DNA of 64,000 nucleotides from Bacillus sp. (in: firmicutes) (GCA_023666125.1 JAMPCN010000001.1:70753-134752); one strand, 5' to 3'; positions 25,238 to 35,259 are shown, numbered from the stretch's first letter. Numbers and translations: made by a program. The notes: a model not told the origin generated them from the sequence alone.

Positions 25238-26060
25238 AAGCCTGCTGTTTTTTCCATATCAAATACAAAGCTGCGTCCAGTTTGGGAGACAGCGGGCGGA
25301 ATACGAGACCGCTGCCGGGGCGGGCGTCAATCAGATGTTGGAAAGTCAGAAGATAGCCCAGCCCCTCTTTTACGAACAGGGAGGCATTGTAGGAAAGCCG
25401 GAAAGAACCCTCCAGATGCAGTTTATCCATCAGGCTGCCGCACCAGCGGGGGATGTCTTTTTGCCAGCCCTGCTCGGAACAGAACAGCGGCAGACCCGTC
25501 AAATCTTCTGCGCGGATAACTTCTTTGCGGGCGAGCGGACAGTTTTTTGGCATAACGACGCCCCAGATGTCCGCTTCCGGGAAAGTCAGGTAATTGTATT
25601 TGGCGGCGTCCGGTTCTTCGACAAGAACAGCAAAGTCAATAACGCCTTTATTGAGCCTTTCTATTACCTGTTCGGTATCGCCGCTGGTGATATGGTAGCG
25701 CAGAGTGGGATACGCTTTTTTAAAAGAGTTGATGGCGGCGGCAAGATAACGAATCTGGTATGATTCCGCAAGACCGAAATACACATCGCCTCCGGTGACG
25801 TCGTCGAGAGAAATAAATTCATTGGCAATTTTATCCGCCATATTAACCAAATCCTGCGCCCGTTTGCGCAGCAAAATCCCCTCTTCGGTCAACTGAATAC
25901 TAAAACTGCGGCGCAGAAACAGTTTTTTCCCAAGCTCTTCTTCCAAGGCGCGAAGCTGTTTGGAAAGCGTGGGCTGGGTAACATGCAGCATTTCCGCCGC
26001 ACGGGTCATATTTTCCTCTCTGGCGACCGCCAGAAAATATCGCAGCGTTTTTATTTCCAT
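25170..26060 (-). CDS. LysR family transcriptional regulator
   Basis: A 296-residue LysR regulator with the classic N-terminus (MEIKTLRYFLAVAREENMTR, then AAEMLHVTQPTLSKQLRALE) and a periplasmic-binding-like effector domain. GGAGGG (minus strand of 26068-26073) precedes the ATG at 26060, so longer readings upstream are wrong. It is divergent from the hydrolase-DUF362 pair and probably controls them. Its 3' end lies inside the end of the GH36 gene in the opposite direction, an unusual 68-base tail-to-tail overlap. Confidence 0.92.
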   Translation of the reverse strand: MEIKTLRYFLAVAREENMTRAAEMLHVTQPTLSKQLRALEEELGKKLFLRRSFSIQLTEEGILLRKRAQDLVNMADKIANEFISLDDVTGGDVYFGLAESYQIRYLAAAINSFKKAYPTLRYHITSGDTEQVIERLNKGVIDFAVLVEEPDAAKYNYLTFPEADIWGVVMPKNCPLARKEVIRAEDLTGLPLFCSEQGWQKDIPRWCGSLMDKLHLEGSFRLSYNASLFVKEGLGYLLTFQHLIDARPGSGLVFRPLSPKLDAALYLIWKKQQAFTPIAERLLHHLQAEFLSAPLP

Positions 26061-26092
26061 CAAAATCCCTCCACCTGATATGCCATAAAGGA

Positions 26093-26104
26093 ATATCATG
26101 ATAT
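26093..26104. promoter_or_regulatory. Candidate LysR binding site in divergent promoter region
   Basis: ATATCATGATAT is a perfect 12-bp palindrome in the 113-base gap between the LysR gene and the hydrolase. A TATAAT for the hydrolase lies at 26141-26146. Function is inferred from position. Confidence 0.45.
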
Positions 26105-26173
26105 AAATTATAACCATTAGCGCATAAAAGGTCAATGCAATATAATAGAGAGCAATAACAGAGAAAGGATGGT

Positions 26174-27172
26174 ATGATAGTTATGAAGCTGGAATTAACA
26201 AACGAATGGGATAAAACATTCCCGAAAAGCGGGAAAGTAAATCACAAAAAGGTAACTTTTCACAATCGTTACGGCATTACGCTTGCCGCTGATATGTACG
26301 AACCCGAAAATGCCTCCGGTAAACTGGCGGCGATTGCGGTATGCGGACCGTTTGGCGCGGTGAAAGAACAGGCGGCGGGACTGTATGCGCAGACGATGGC
26401 GGAGCGCGGATTTTTAACGATAGCTTTCGACCCATCCTATACAGGGGAGAGCGGCGGCGAACCCCGTTACATGGCGTCTCCTGATATTAATACGGAGGAC
26501 TTTCAGGCGGCGGTGGACTTTCTTTCCGTGCAGGAGAATGTTGACCCGGAAAGAATCGGCATTATCGGTATCTGCGGCTGGGGCGGTCTGGCGTTAAATG
26601 CGGCGGCGTTGGATACCCGTATTAAAGCGACAGTGGCGTCTACGATGTACGATATGACGCGCGTTAATGCGAACGGATATTTTGACGCCGAAAATTCCGC
26701 CGATGCAAGATACGCAAAGAAACAGGCAATGAACGCGCAGAGAATCGTAGATTATAAAAACGGCAGTTATGCGCCGGGCGGCGGTGTGGTTGACCCGCTT
26801 CCGGAGGATGCGCCGTTTTTTGTAGCGGATTATTATGACTATTATAAAACGAAACGAGGCTATCATAAACGTTCCTTAAATTCCAACGGCGGTTGGAACG
26901 TTACCGGCTGTATGTCCTTTATGAATCAGCCGATTTTAAAATATAGCAGCGAGATTCGCAGCGCGGTTTTGGTAATGCACGGCGAAAAGGCGCATTCCTG
27001 CTATTTTAGCCGTGACGCATACGACGATATGGTAAAAGATAATCCATACGCGGACAATAAGGAGCTGCTCATCATTCCGGACGCTGTTCATACCGACTTA
27101 TACGACGGCGGCGGGAAAAATGCGATTCCGTTTGATAAGATGGAAGCGTTTTTTAAGGAGTATTTGAGGTAG
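26174..27172 (+). CDS. Alpha/beta hydrolase with cysteine nucleophile
   Basis: A 332-residue alpha/beta hydrolase of the YcjY/dienelactone-hydrolase-like group. The nucleophile elbow is GICGWGG with Cys134 in place of serine; a histidine follows near the end (IPDAVHTDLYD), and VLVMHGEKAHS holds the acid region. GESGGEP near residue 95 may shape the oxyanion hole. Homologues sit near reductases and redox genes; a detoxification or ester-cleaving role is possible. AAAGGA precedes ATG 26174; ATG 26183 is an alternative. It is the first gene of a two-gene operon with the DUF362 lipoprotein. Confidence 0.85.
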   Translation: MIVMKLELTNEWDKTFPKSGKVNHKKVTFHNRYGITLAADMYEPENASGKLAAIAVCGPFGAVKEQAAGLYAQTMAERGFLTIAFDPSYTGESGGEPRYMASPDINTEDFQAAVDFLSVQENVDPERIGIIGICGWGGLALNAAALDTRIKATVASTMYDMTRVNANGYFDAENSADARYAKKQAMNAQRIVDYKNGSYAPGGGVVDPLPEDAPFFVADYYDYYKTKRGYHKRSLNSNGGWNVTGCMSFMNQPILKYSSEIRSAVLVMHGEKAHSCYFSRDAYDDMVKDNPYADNKELLIIPDAVHTDLYDGGGKNAIPFDKMEAFFKEYLR

Positions 27173-27188
27173 TGCATGGGTGATAAAA

Positions 27189-28508
27189 ATGGAAAAAGTG
27201 GTACGCAGCATTATTATGATTTGTTTTTCATTGTATATCGCGGCTTGCGGGAACACGGAGGCACAGGAAATGGCGGCAGAATCGGAACTTCCCTATGACG
27301 GTATCTATCCGGAGCATGAACCATATGGAAAAGGAGTAGGCGTTATGCCCGGACGGGTAGTATGGACGCATGATTCTTCCGCCGTTTCCTGGGATGGCGA
27401 AGGTTATTGGTGGGAAGCGGAACATTTTCAGGAAGAAACCGTGCAGCGCATGGTCGATGAGGGCATTGCTGCTCTGGCGGGGGAAGCGGATGCCGAAAGC
27501 GGCTGGAACGCGCTGTTTCGTTATCACAACGGCGGGGATGCTTACCGCATTGGAGAAAAAATAGCGATTAAAGCGAATATTAACGGCTCCGCTGTATTTG
27601 ATGATGATACGTCAGGCGAAACGAATATGAGCTATACCAATCCTGTGTTATTGAAAGCGCTGTTGGTTTCTTTAGTAACAAAGGCGGGCGCAGCGCCGGA
27701 GGACATTACCGTGTACGACGTATCGCGGCTGTTTCCTGATTATATGGTGGAAATGTGTACGGAGGGGAACTTGCAGGGCGTTCATTTTGTTGGGCGGAAT
27801 AATGGCAGGGCGGATGAAAACGCGCCGATTAACTGGTCGTATTCCTTTAGCGGTACGGTCAATTATCTGCCGGAGTGTGTAACGGAAAGTAAATATGTCA
27901 TTAATCTTGCCAATCTGAAAGGACACAGCTACGGGATTACCCTTTGCGGTAAAAATCATTTTGGCTCTTTTATCAACGGAAACGCCATGCGTCCGCCGGA
28001 GGGGGCGAATCTGCACCAATGGCTGACCAGAAGCGAAATGAATATTTACAGCCCCCTGACAGACCTTATGGGCAATTACCAGTTAGGCGGGAAAACAGTT
28101 TTATATATGCTGGACGCGCTGATTTGCGCGCCCTCCGAGGGAGCCTCCATTACCAGGGAAAACGCCGCATGGCAGCAGACGCCGTTTAACGGGGATTATA
28201 CGTCCAGTGTTTTTGTTTCGCAAGACCCGGTGGCGATTGATTCCGTCGGAGCGGACTTTTTGACAAATGAACCGGCTATAATACAGAATAATGGCGCGGC
28301 AAAAGACCCTGACAGTGAAAATTATCTGCATGAAGCGGCGCTTGTCGGAAACGCGCCGTCGGGGAATGTTTACTACAACGGAAACGGGGAACTACTCGAA
28401 AACCTGGGCGTGCATGAGCATTGGAATAACCCGGTGGAGAAACAATACAGCCGGAACCTTGGAAAAGAAGAGGGTATCGAGCTGGTGTATATATCGGAGA
28501 AAGAATAA
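27189..28508 (+). CDS. DUF362 domain lipoprotein (second copy)
   Basis: A 439-residue lipoprotein (hydrophobic signal, lipobox IAAC, Cys20) with a DUF362 domain. Landmarks are VINLANLKGHSYGITLCGKNHFGS and SQDPVAIDSVGADFL, the same two blocks seen in the lipoprotein at 12716, but the protein is longer with aromatic N-terminal and C-terminal additions. It lies 16 bases after the hydrolase. The ATG at 27189 with GGGTGAT before it is preferred to GTG 27180. The family has no agreed biochemical activity. Confidence 0.8.
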   Translation: MEKVVRSIIMICFSLYIAACGNTEAQEMAAESELPYDGIYPEHEPYGKGVGVMPGRVVWTHDSSAVSWDGEGYWWEAEHFQEETVQRMVDEGIAALAGEADAESGWNALFRYHNGGDAYRIGEKIAIKANINGSAVFDDDTSGETNMSYTNPVLLKALLVSLVTKAGAAPEDITVYDVSRLFPDYMVEMCTEGNLQGVHFVGRNNGRADENAPINWSYSFSGTVNYLPECVTESKYVINLANLKGHSYGITLCGKNHFGSFINGNAMRPPEGANLHQWLTRSEMNIYSPLTDLMGNYQLGGKTVLYMLDALICAPSEGASITRENAAWQQTPFNGDYTSSVFVSQDPVAIDSVGADFLTNEPAIIQNNGAAKDPDSENYLHEAALVGNAPSGNVYYNGNGELLENLGVHEHWNNPVEKQYSRNLGKEEGIELVYISEKE

Positions 28509-28549
28509 GTGGATATTCTTTCGATATTGTACAGAGCGGAGCAATAATA

Positions 28550-29356
28550 TTACCGCTTATATTTTTCCAATAACCGTTCAATCTCTATATTCAGATTTTC
28601 CGGCATTTTTTGGCACGCACTGTCGGACAGCTTTATCCAGAGGTGGAGATTGCGGTAGTTTGTGGCAGACCTTTTCTTTCTTTCCGGTTGTTTTGCAGAT
28701 ACTTGTATTTTAACCTGAGCGGTCTTTTGTTCAAAGAGCGGAACGACAATGTAGTACAGGCGGTCATCCGGGAAAGAGAGATAGCCGGTTTTTTCTTCTT
28801 TGGAAATTTCCTGTAACAGTGCAGTCTGGGATATAAATTGCTGTGTCAGCAGATAAGTAAGTTCCGCTTGAAATTGCGTTCTGCCTGCCGGCGGCTCATC
28901 TCGGTTAAGCAGTGTGTCTGCTTCATCTAATATTTGTTTACTGCATTGATACAGACTGCGCAGAAAAAGAGAAAAATCTTCATCGGTAGTCCACATATAT
29001 TTTCCCCGCGCAATACAAAAGTTTCCTAAAATAGCACCGTCGTAATCTTCGACATATTGTAAGACGTCGCGTTCCGTATAAGCGTGTCGATTGATGGGCG
29101 CGTTCCAGATAATATCTGCTTTTTTCTCCGAATTTTTATCTTTATTATGATGTTTTCCTTTTTCGGTAGTGGGAAATATTTTTCCTTTCAGGACGGAGTA
29201 CGCGGCATTGATTTCCTGTACAGTATAGGGATATTGGTTCCGACTATTCGTATCCGGATGTACCTGCATCATAAGTTCTCTGTATTTCTTTTTAATTTCC
29301 TGAAGTTTAGCTCCCGGGGTAAGCCCAAGAATCCGGTATGCTTCTTTTACAGTCAT
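28550..29356 (-). CDS. J-domain protein
   Basis: A 268-residue protein with an N-terminal J domain (EAYRILGLTPGAKLQEIKKK, HPD motif near residue 33) and a long C-terminal part with no recognised domain. The HPD motif is what stimulates DnaK-type chaperones, so this is probably a co-chaperone with a special client. It lacks the glycine-rich and zinc-finger regions of DnaJ. It converges on the DUF362 gene with a 41-base gap. Confidence 0.82.
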   Translation of the reverse strand: MTVKEAYRILGLTPGAKLQEIKKKYRELMMQVHPDTNSRNQYPYTVQEINAAYSVLKGKIFPTTEKGKHHNKDKNSEKKADIIWNAPINRHAYTERDVLQYVEDYDGAILGNFCIARGKYMWTTDEDFSLFLRSLYQCSKQILDEADTLLNRDEPPAGRTQFQAELTYLLTQQFISQTALLQEISKEEKTGYLSFPDDRLYYIVVPLFEQKTAQVKIQVSAKQPERKKRSATNYRNLHLWIKLSDSACQKMPENLNIEIERLLEKYKR

Positions 29357-29480
29357 AGGGTGATTGTCCTTTACATTATTATCTGCAATTTAGTATAGCC
29401 TATGAAAAGGGTATCGTCCAGTTGGAATGGGTGGGAAAAGTATGTGCAGATTGTCAAGGGATTGATTAGGAGAATAATTG

Positions 29481-29509
29481 TTGAAAACGCATATAACATA
29501 TGTTATACT
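29481..29509 (+). promoter_or_regulatory. Promoter of the XRE-ietAS operon
   Basis: TTGAAA at 29481-29486 and TATACT at 29504-29509, 17 bases apart. The 16-bp palindrome at 29492-29507 fills the spacer and touches the -10. Confidence 0.7.
29492..29507. promoter_or_regulatory. XRE operator, 16-bp perfect palindrome
   Basis: TATAACATATGTTATA lies between the -35 and -10 elements. A regulator bound here would block RNA polymerase; the XRE protein encoded next is the obvious candidate. Confidence 0.7.
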
Positions 29510-29555
29510 TTTTTAGAAAAATATAGCAAATGATATATTTATCGGATGGTGAAGA

Positions 29556-29756
29556 ATGAAATATTGCGATTTTGTAAAACAGATAAGAAAACAATTAAAT
29601 TATACGCAAAAAGAACTTGCAAATGCACTTAATGTTAGTTTTGCTACGGTAAATCGGTGGGAAAACAGTCAAGTATTGCCAAGTAAATTAGCAATGAAAA
29701 GTTTTCTTGATTTTTGTGAGAATAATTTCATTGATATATCTGACTTGGAAAATTGA
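29556..29756 (+). CDS. Small XRE family regulator
   Basis: A 66-residue Cro/CI-type DNA-binding protein that is almost all helix-turn-helix (IRKQLNYTQKELANALNVSF, then ATVNRWENSQVLPSKL). It has no sensor domain. It is the first gene of the ATPase-subtilase operon and likely represses it through the palindrome at 29492. Control by a small XRE protein is common for toxic defence modules. Confidence 0.88.
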   Translation: MKYCDFVKQIRKQLNYTQKELANALNVSFATVNRWENSQVLPSKLAMKSFLDFCENNFIDISDLEN

Positions 29757-29801
29757 TTTGTAAAATATTACTGAAAAGTTATGTATATAAGGAGAACAGA
29801 A

Positions 29802-30821
29802 ATGGCTAGAGCTGATTTAATGTGTGAATTGATAAAATATGGATTAATGAATGATAATATAAATTTTAGAAGAGCAGCTGAAGCATTATGTGCCGAAGAA
29901 AGAGCAAAACAACATGCAGTCTTGGCAAATAAAATACAAGAATTGCTTAGTATAGAAAAGAAACATTCAGTTGAAAGGAACAGTACAATTAATGTTATAC
30001 GTGGAGGAACAAGTGAGTCTACACTTTTTTGGGAAAAAATACCTCAGAAAAGAATGGATAATTTGATTTTACCTCAAACAGTAAAAGATATTTGTCAAGG
30101 GATGATTGACGAACAATTAAGATCGGAAGTGCTTCAATCTTATGGATTGGAGCCACGAAACAAAATATTGCTTATAGGTCCGCCCGGTAATGGAAAAACA
30201 TCTTTGGCAGAGGCAATGGCAGAAGCATTAATGGTACCTTTATTAACGGTGAGATATGAAAGCATAGTAGGTGCATATCTGGGAGAAACAGCTTCAAAGT
30301 TGGCAAAGCTATTTGAAACTGCTAAGACAAAAAAGTGTGTATTATTTTTTGATGAGTTTGAAACATTGGGGAAAGAACGAGGGGATGCGCATGAAACAGG
30401 GGAAATAAAAAGAGTAGTTAGTTCGTTACTCATGCAGATAGATGCACTTCCTAGTTATGTAGTAGCAATTGCGGCGACCAATCATGATTCTTTACTGGAT
30501 AAGGCGGCTTGGAGAAGATTTCAAGTAAAAGTTGATATTCCGAAGCCAACCAGAAATAATTTAGAGCTATTTTTTCGACATTTTGAAATAGAAAGAGAAT
30601 TTGAATTTGGTATATTACCAAGCACTCTTGCTAAAAAAACATTAGGATTAAGCTACGCAGAGGCAGAAGAATTGGCGCTTGAAATATATCGGCAATATAT
30701 ATTAAATATACCACAGGATAATCCGAAAGAAATTACCACTCAAGTGCTAAAGCTATGGCAGGCACAAAAAAATAATAATAGTGAACCGAAGGAGGAAGAT
30801 TTATGGCAGAAAGACCAATAA
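29802..30821 (+). CDS. ietA: AAA ATPase of an IetAS-like pair
   Basis: A 339-residue AAA ATPase with P-loop GPPGNGKTSLAEA, Walker B VLFFDEFETLG and a sensor stretch VVAIAATNHDSLLDKAAWRR, similar to FtsH/Vps4-like AAA domains. It is directly coupled to a subtilase: the two genes overlap by 19 bases. This pairing is the hallmark of IetAS, first known from Agrobacterium Ti plasmid exclusion and later shown to act against phages. The ATG at 29802 is preceded by AAGGAG; ATG 29781 precedes that site and is not used. The name rests on gene pairing and family, not on close identity. Confidence 0.8.
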   Translation: MARADLMCELIKYGLMNDNINFRRAAEALCAEERAKQHAVLANKIQELLSIEKKHSVERNSTINVIRGGTSESTLFWEKIPQKRMDNLILPQTVKDICQGMIDEQLRSEVLQSYGLEPRNKILLIGPPGNGKTSLAEAMAEALMVPLLTVRYESIVGAYLGETASKLAKLFETAKTKKCVLFFDEFETLGKERGDAHETGEIKRVVSSLLMQIDALPSYVVAIAATNHDSLLDKAAWRRFQVKVDIPKPTRNNLELFFRHFEIEREFEFGILPSTLAKKTLGLSYAEAEELALEIYRQYILNIPQDNPKEITTQVLKLWQAQKNNNSEPKEEDLWQKDQ

Positions 30822-33331
30822 TATTATTTCCAACGCCACAATTGGCTGATAGAGATACAAGAAAGATACCTATTCCAAAAGTAAACAAACCATCATTTGA
30901 AACACAATATAATCGTCTACAACCAACATTTAAGGTTTTAAGAGAGGCATTTGAAAAAAAGCGGATACAATTTCAAAATACGCCAATCGGGGTAAATCCG
31001 GAATATGCATTGGTTTTTGAGGTTGTAGGTTCGGTTGACAGTTTTTACACGGCTGTAAGTAAAACAGAAGGCTTGGAATGGCTTTTTGATAAGGAATCTT
31101 TTGATATACTACCGGATGATGATTTTTATTATGCTGAAGATCGAAATAAGAATATTTCAGGAAAAGTTTACTGCATCATGTCAAATCAAGAAGCAATGGA
31201 GCAGATGCTATCATGCTGGGAAAGATATAATGATGGGGAAAGTGATGTGTTTGCTAGAGGATATGCGGGATTAAAAAATATTTTTGTCAATATAAAAGGA
31301 ATTAGAACATGGAATGCTATAGATAGAATACAAGAAACACAAGTAGTGGAATATTGGAGAGAATCTCTGGAAATAGATGGAAATACAGTAGTTCCTTTTG
31401 AAGTAGAATTATTTTACAGGCAGGATGAGACAAGGAGAAGAGAGGCAGAAGAGGCGGTTATTTTAGAAATTGAGAGATTAGGTGGACACATTATTAGTAA
31501 ATGTCATATTGGAGAAATAGCATATCACGCATTATTAGTGGATTTGCCGAGAAATAGGATAGAGCAGCTTGTAAATAACTACGAACAGGTGCAATTAGTA
31601 CATATAGATGATGTTATGTTTTTTAGACCAATTTGCCAATCAGCATTTAATGTATATAATGATTCGGTTTTAGAAGATATTAATGACGTGGAGATATGGG
31701 AAGAGTTATCATTGCCTATTGTAGGAGTTTTTGATGGGATGCCAATTCAAAATCACCCTTTGCTTAGAAATAGAATTATATTAGATGATCCAGACGGCTA
31801 TGAAAGCGGTTATGAAAGTAAGTACAGATGTCATGGAACTGCGATGGCGTCTCTTATATTAAATGGAGATTTAAATAAACAGGAATACATGAAACATAGC
31901 ATATATCTGCGCCCTATTTTAAAACCAAGAGAGGTTGGACCAGATAGGTTTGTAGAAGAAATACCAGAAGATTGTTTAATCGTGGATAAAATTCATGCTT
32001 CAATTATTAGAATTTTTGAAGCGAAAAATGGTCTTGAACCAGTAGCGCCGTCTATAAGAGTTATAAATTTATCATTAGGAGATCCAGCAAGACAATTGGC
32101 GACCTTAATGAGTCCATTAGCGCGATTGATTGATTATCTTGCATATAAGTATTCAGTTTTGTTTATTGTTAGTGCAGGAAACCATCCGGAAACTATAAAT
32201 ATGTTAGAGAACACTTTTGACGAATTGAGAAGGAAAAATATACAAGAAAGAGGCGAAGATTATTTCGGATGTATTGCACAAAATCAAAGGAATGTTAAAG
32301 TGTTATCACCAGCAGAAAATATCAATGGTTTGACAATTGGAGCAATATATGATGATTATTGTGATATTGCTGAAAATGATAGAGCAATATTTGCTGTTCC
32401 TCAAGGATTTCCTAGTCCTATCTCTGCTTATGGCAAAGGTTATAGATCGATTATTACACCTGACTTATATTATAGAGGTGGAAGGAAATTTATTTATGAG
32501 TCGTGGAATGGAAAATGTCAATGGATGCAGTCGAATCGTGAACCGGGATGCAAAGTTGCCGCGCCCGCCTCGGATGCTACTAAAAATGGACAGGCGTTTA
32601 CATTTGGAACAAGTGATGCAACTGCTTTGATTTCACATGAAGCTTTGAAGTGTTATGATGTTTTGAGAGATATTTACAAAACAGAAACAGGCGAATTACC
32701 AAGAAAAGAGTATATGGCAATTCTTATAAAAGCTATGCTGACTCATGGTGCGTCATGGGGTAATTTGGCAAAACAGTTAGTGAAGATAGTGGGGGGAAAA
32801 GAAAAGCAGGTATCAAGGTGGCTGGGATATGGAATTCCTGATATATCAAGAGTAGAAGAATGTACGAAAAACAGAGTTACTTTAATTGGTAGTGGTAGCT
32901 TAAAAAGAGACGAGGGACATGTATTTACGTTGCCATTGCCTATAGATATTTCATCTAAAATTATAAAAAGAAGGTTAGTAGTTACTTTGGCATATTTTTC
33001 GCCTATTGAAGCAAATAAACAGGTATATAGAAGTGTAAAATTGTGGTTTGATGTAATAGGAAACGAACAGTTGGCAGCAAGTAGAGAGAATACGGAATGG
33101 CAGGCAGTTCAAAAAGGCACTTTGCAACATGAAATATTTGAAGGCGAAAAAGCTTTGGTTTGGGATAATGATAGAGAAATACAGATTAAAGTAAATTGCA
33201 AAGAAGATGCAGGAAAAATTAAAAATGCTATTCCATACTGTATTTTTGTGACATTTGAAGTTGCTGAAGGACAAGATATAGATGTATATTCCAAAGTTGT
33301 AAATAAAGTAAAGACAACAATTAAACCATAA
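30803..33331 (+). CDS. ietS: S8 subtilisin-like protease of an IetAS-like pair
   Basis: An 842-residue cytoplasmic serine protease (no signal peptide). The catalytic triad is visible: D311 (VGVFDGMP), H344 (YRCHGTAMAS) and S604 (FGTSDATA), with the oxyanion region SAGNHPE near residue 456. The 300 residues before the protease core and about 150 after it have no recognised domain and may hold the target sensor or ATPase contact. GGAGG lies before the ATG, which sits inside the end of the ATPase gene. A cytoplasmic subtilase held in check by an AAA partner fits an abortive or plasmid-exclusion role. Confidence 0.82.
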   Translation: MAERPIILFPTPQLADRDTRKIPIPKVNKPSFETQYNRLQPTFKVLREAFEKKRIQFQNTPIGVNPEYALVFEVVGSVDSFYTAVSKTEGLEWLFDKESFDILPDDDFYYAEDRNKNISGKVYCIMSNQEAMEQMLSCWERYNDGESDVFARGYAGLKNIFVNIKGIRTWNAIDRIQETQVVEYWRESLEIDGNTVVPFEVELFYRQDETRRREAEEAVILEIERLGGHIISKCHIGEIAYHALLVDLPRNRIEQLVNNYEQVQLVHIDDVMFFRPICQSAFNVYNDSVLEDINDVEIWEELSLPIVGVFDGMPIQNHPLLRNRIILDDPDGYESGYESKYRCHGTAMASLILNGDLNKQEYMKHSIYLRPILKPREVGPDRFVEEIPEDCLIVDKIHASIIRIFEAKNGLEPVAPSIRVINLSLGDPARQLATLMSPLARLIDYLAYKYSVLFIVSAGNHPETINMLENTFDELRRKNIQERGEDYFGCIAQNQRNVKVLSPAENINGLTIGAIYDDYCDIAENDRAIFAVPQGFPSPISAYGKGYRSIITPDLYYRGGRKFIYESWNGKCQWMQSNREPGCKVAAPASDATKNGQAFTFGTSDATALISHEALKCYDVLRDIYKTETGELPRKEYMAILIKAMLTHGASWGNLAKQLVKIVGGKEKQVSRWLGYGIPDISRVEECTKNRVTLIGSGSLKRDEGHVFTLPLPIDISSKIIKRRLVVTLAYFSPIEANKQVYRSVKLWFDVIGNEQLAASRENTEWQAVQKGTLQHEIFEGEKALVWDNDREIQIKVNCKEDAGKIKNAIPYCIFVTFEVAEGQDIDVYSKVVNKVKTTIKP

Positions 33332-33367
33332 ATTTGGGGGGTTGACATTTTTGTGAGGAGATTGATG

Positions 33368-34882
33368 ATGGCAGCAGGAACTACTACTATTGGATTTGAA
33401 GAAAAATTATGGCAGGCGGCAGATAAACTGCGCTCAAATATGGATGCGGCAGAATATAAGCATGTCGTGTTGGGGCTTATATTTCTGAAATATGTTTCTG
33501 ATTCATTTGAAGAAAAATACCGGCAATTATTGACAGAGGGCTATGGAGACGAAGAGGATAGGGATGAATATTTAGCGGAAAATATTTTCTATGTGCCGAA
33601 AGACGCCCGGTGGAGCGAAATTAAAAGCCATGCCACAAGTACGGATATAGGAAGCGTTATAGACAATGCGATGGGCGCAATAGAGAAAGAGAATGATTCA
33701 TTAAAAGGCGTTTTGACGAAAAATTATTCCCGTCAGGAATTGGACAAGACAAGGCTTGGGGAGCTTGTGACGCTTTTTACAAATATTGAAGTCGGTTCGA
33801 CTGCGGCGCGGGAAAGAGATGTTTTAGGCAGAGTATACGAATATTTTTTGAGTAAGTTCGCAAGCGCGGAGGGAAAATTGGGCGGAGAATTTTATACGCC
33901 CTCTTGCATTGTGCGTACGCTCGTTTCCATGATAGAACCCTTTGAGGGGCAGATTTTTGACCCGGCGTGCGGAAGCGGCGGTATGTTCTGTCAGTCGGCG
34001 CGATTTGTCAGGGAACATCAGGGGAATATCAGAGATATCTCTATTTTCGGGCAGGAAAGCAATCCTACTACATGGAAACTGGCAAAGATGAATCTTGCCA
34101 TCAGACAGTTGGAGGCGAATCTTGGAAAACATAACGCCGATTCTTTCCATGACGACCAGCATAAAGCATTAAAGGCTAATTATATATTGGCAAATCCGCC
34201 GTTTAATATTTCAGATTGGGGCGGAGAACGGCTGCAGGAAGATATCCGCTGGAAATATGGCATACCCCCTGTCGGGAATGCGAATTTTGCATGGCTTCAG
34301 CATATGCTGTATCATTTGAATCCTGTCGGCGGCGTGGCAGGTACAGTCTTAGCAAACGGTTCTTTGAGTTCTAATACATCCAACGAAGGAAATATTCGTG
34401 CCAATATGGTAAAAGGTGATGTCGTGGAGTGTATCGTAGCGATGCCTAGCCAGCTTTTTTATTCTACGGGTATTCCGGTTTCGCTATGGATTATGCGAAA
34501 GGGAAAAGAGGCGTATTCCAAAGGGAAAGTCCTGTTCATTGACGCCAGAAAACTTGGGCATATGGTGGATAGAAAAGTCCGGGAATTATCGGAAGAGGAT
34601 ATTCAGAAAATTGCCAGTACATATCAAAATTGGCGGCAGGGCAGGGAGTATGAAGATATTCAGGGTTTTTGTAAAGAAGCGTCTATAGAAGAAATTGAGA
34701 AGCAGGATTTTATATTGACGCCGGGAAGATATGTCGGTATTGAGGAGCAGGAGGATGATGAAGAGCCATTTGAGGAAAAAATGCTGAGACTAACTTCTGA
34801 ACTGTCAGGATTATTTGCACAATCGCACGAATTGGAAACGGAAATAAGAGAGAAGCTGGGGGCGATTGGGTATGAAATTTGA
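33368..34882 (+). CDS. hsdM: Type I restriction-modification methylase subunit
   Basis: A 504-residue HsdM. It opens with the HsdM N-terminal domain ([20 protein letters not shown], then [15 protein letters not shown]), then the methylase core with [11 protein letters not shown] for SAM and NPPFN for the target adenine. Together with HsdS it methylates adenine in a bipartite site, and with HsdR it forms the restriction complex. ATG 33368 is seven bases after GGAG; ATG 33365 is also possible. A GTG at 33353 lies ahead of the ribosome site and is unlikely. The gap to the protease gene is small, but the codon use is less AT-biased than in ietAS, so the two were probably acquired separately. Confidence 0.95.
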   Translation: MAAGTTTIGFEEKLWQAADKLRSNMDAAEYKHVVLGLIFLKYVSDSFEEKYRQLLTEGYGDEEDRDEYLAENIFYVPKDARWSEIKSHATSTDIGSVIDNAMGAIEKENDSLKGVLTKNYSRQELDKTRLGELVTLFTNIEVGSTAARERDVLGRVYEYFLSKFASAEGKLGGEFYTPSCIVRTLVSMIEPFEGQIFDPACGSGGMFCQSARFVREHQGNIRDISIFGQESNPTTWKLAKMNLAIRQLEANLGKHNADSFHDDQHKALKANYILANPPFNISDWGGERLQEDIRWKYGIPPVGNANFAWLQHMLYHLNPVGGVAGTVLANGSLSSNTSNEGNIRANMVKGDVVECIVAMPSQLFYSTGIPVSLWIMRKGKEAYSKGKVLFIDARKLGHMVDRKVRELSEEDIQKIASTYQNWRQGREYEDIQGFCKEASIEEIEKQDFILTPGRYVGIEEQEDDEEPFEEKMLRLTSELSGLFAQSHELETEIREKLGAIGYEI

Positions 34883-35222
34883 TTTGAATTATATTTATGA
34901 AATTTTTAAGAATGTAAAAGACAAACATGATTTTAAGGAATATTGTGATGAAATGGATGAGAACAGCAAAGTTTTGGATACGATTCCATTTGATACACAA
35001 AAAGCACAACAGCAAATATCAAAGCTTACAACTAAGTATCGGGGTGAGCTTAATATGTTAGCGTGTCTTTATGGAAATAACATGAGTGTAACAAGTCAAC
35101 CCATGCTAAAAACAGCAGAGATTTTATGGAATGATTTGTATTATATTAATCAGCATATTCCGTTGTTTGCATTGGAGAGGAAAGGAATTTCTAATTTTTT
35201 AAATCAGAATATGGGATTTTGA
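34872..35222 (+). CDS. Small uncharacterised protein inside the hsd operon
   Basis: A 116-residue acidic-to-neutral soluble protein with predicted helices and no recognised domain. Its ATG lies inside the last codons of hsdM (overlap 11 bases), so it is translationally coupled, and hsdS starts 37 bases later. A conserved small gene at this position could be a regulator or chaperone of the complex, but nothing in the sequence shows it. Confidence 0.65.
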   Translation: MKFDLNYIYEIFKNVKDKHDFKEYCDEMDENSKVLDTIPFDTQKAQQQISKLTTKYRGELNMLACLYGNNMSVTSQPMLKTAEILWNDLYYINQHIPLFALERKGISNFLNQNMGF

Positions 35223-35259
35223 AAATGGTACATAGTATATAGAATAGGAAAAAGATGTA

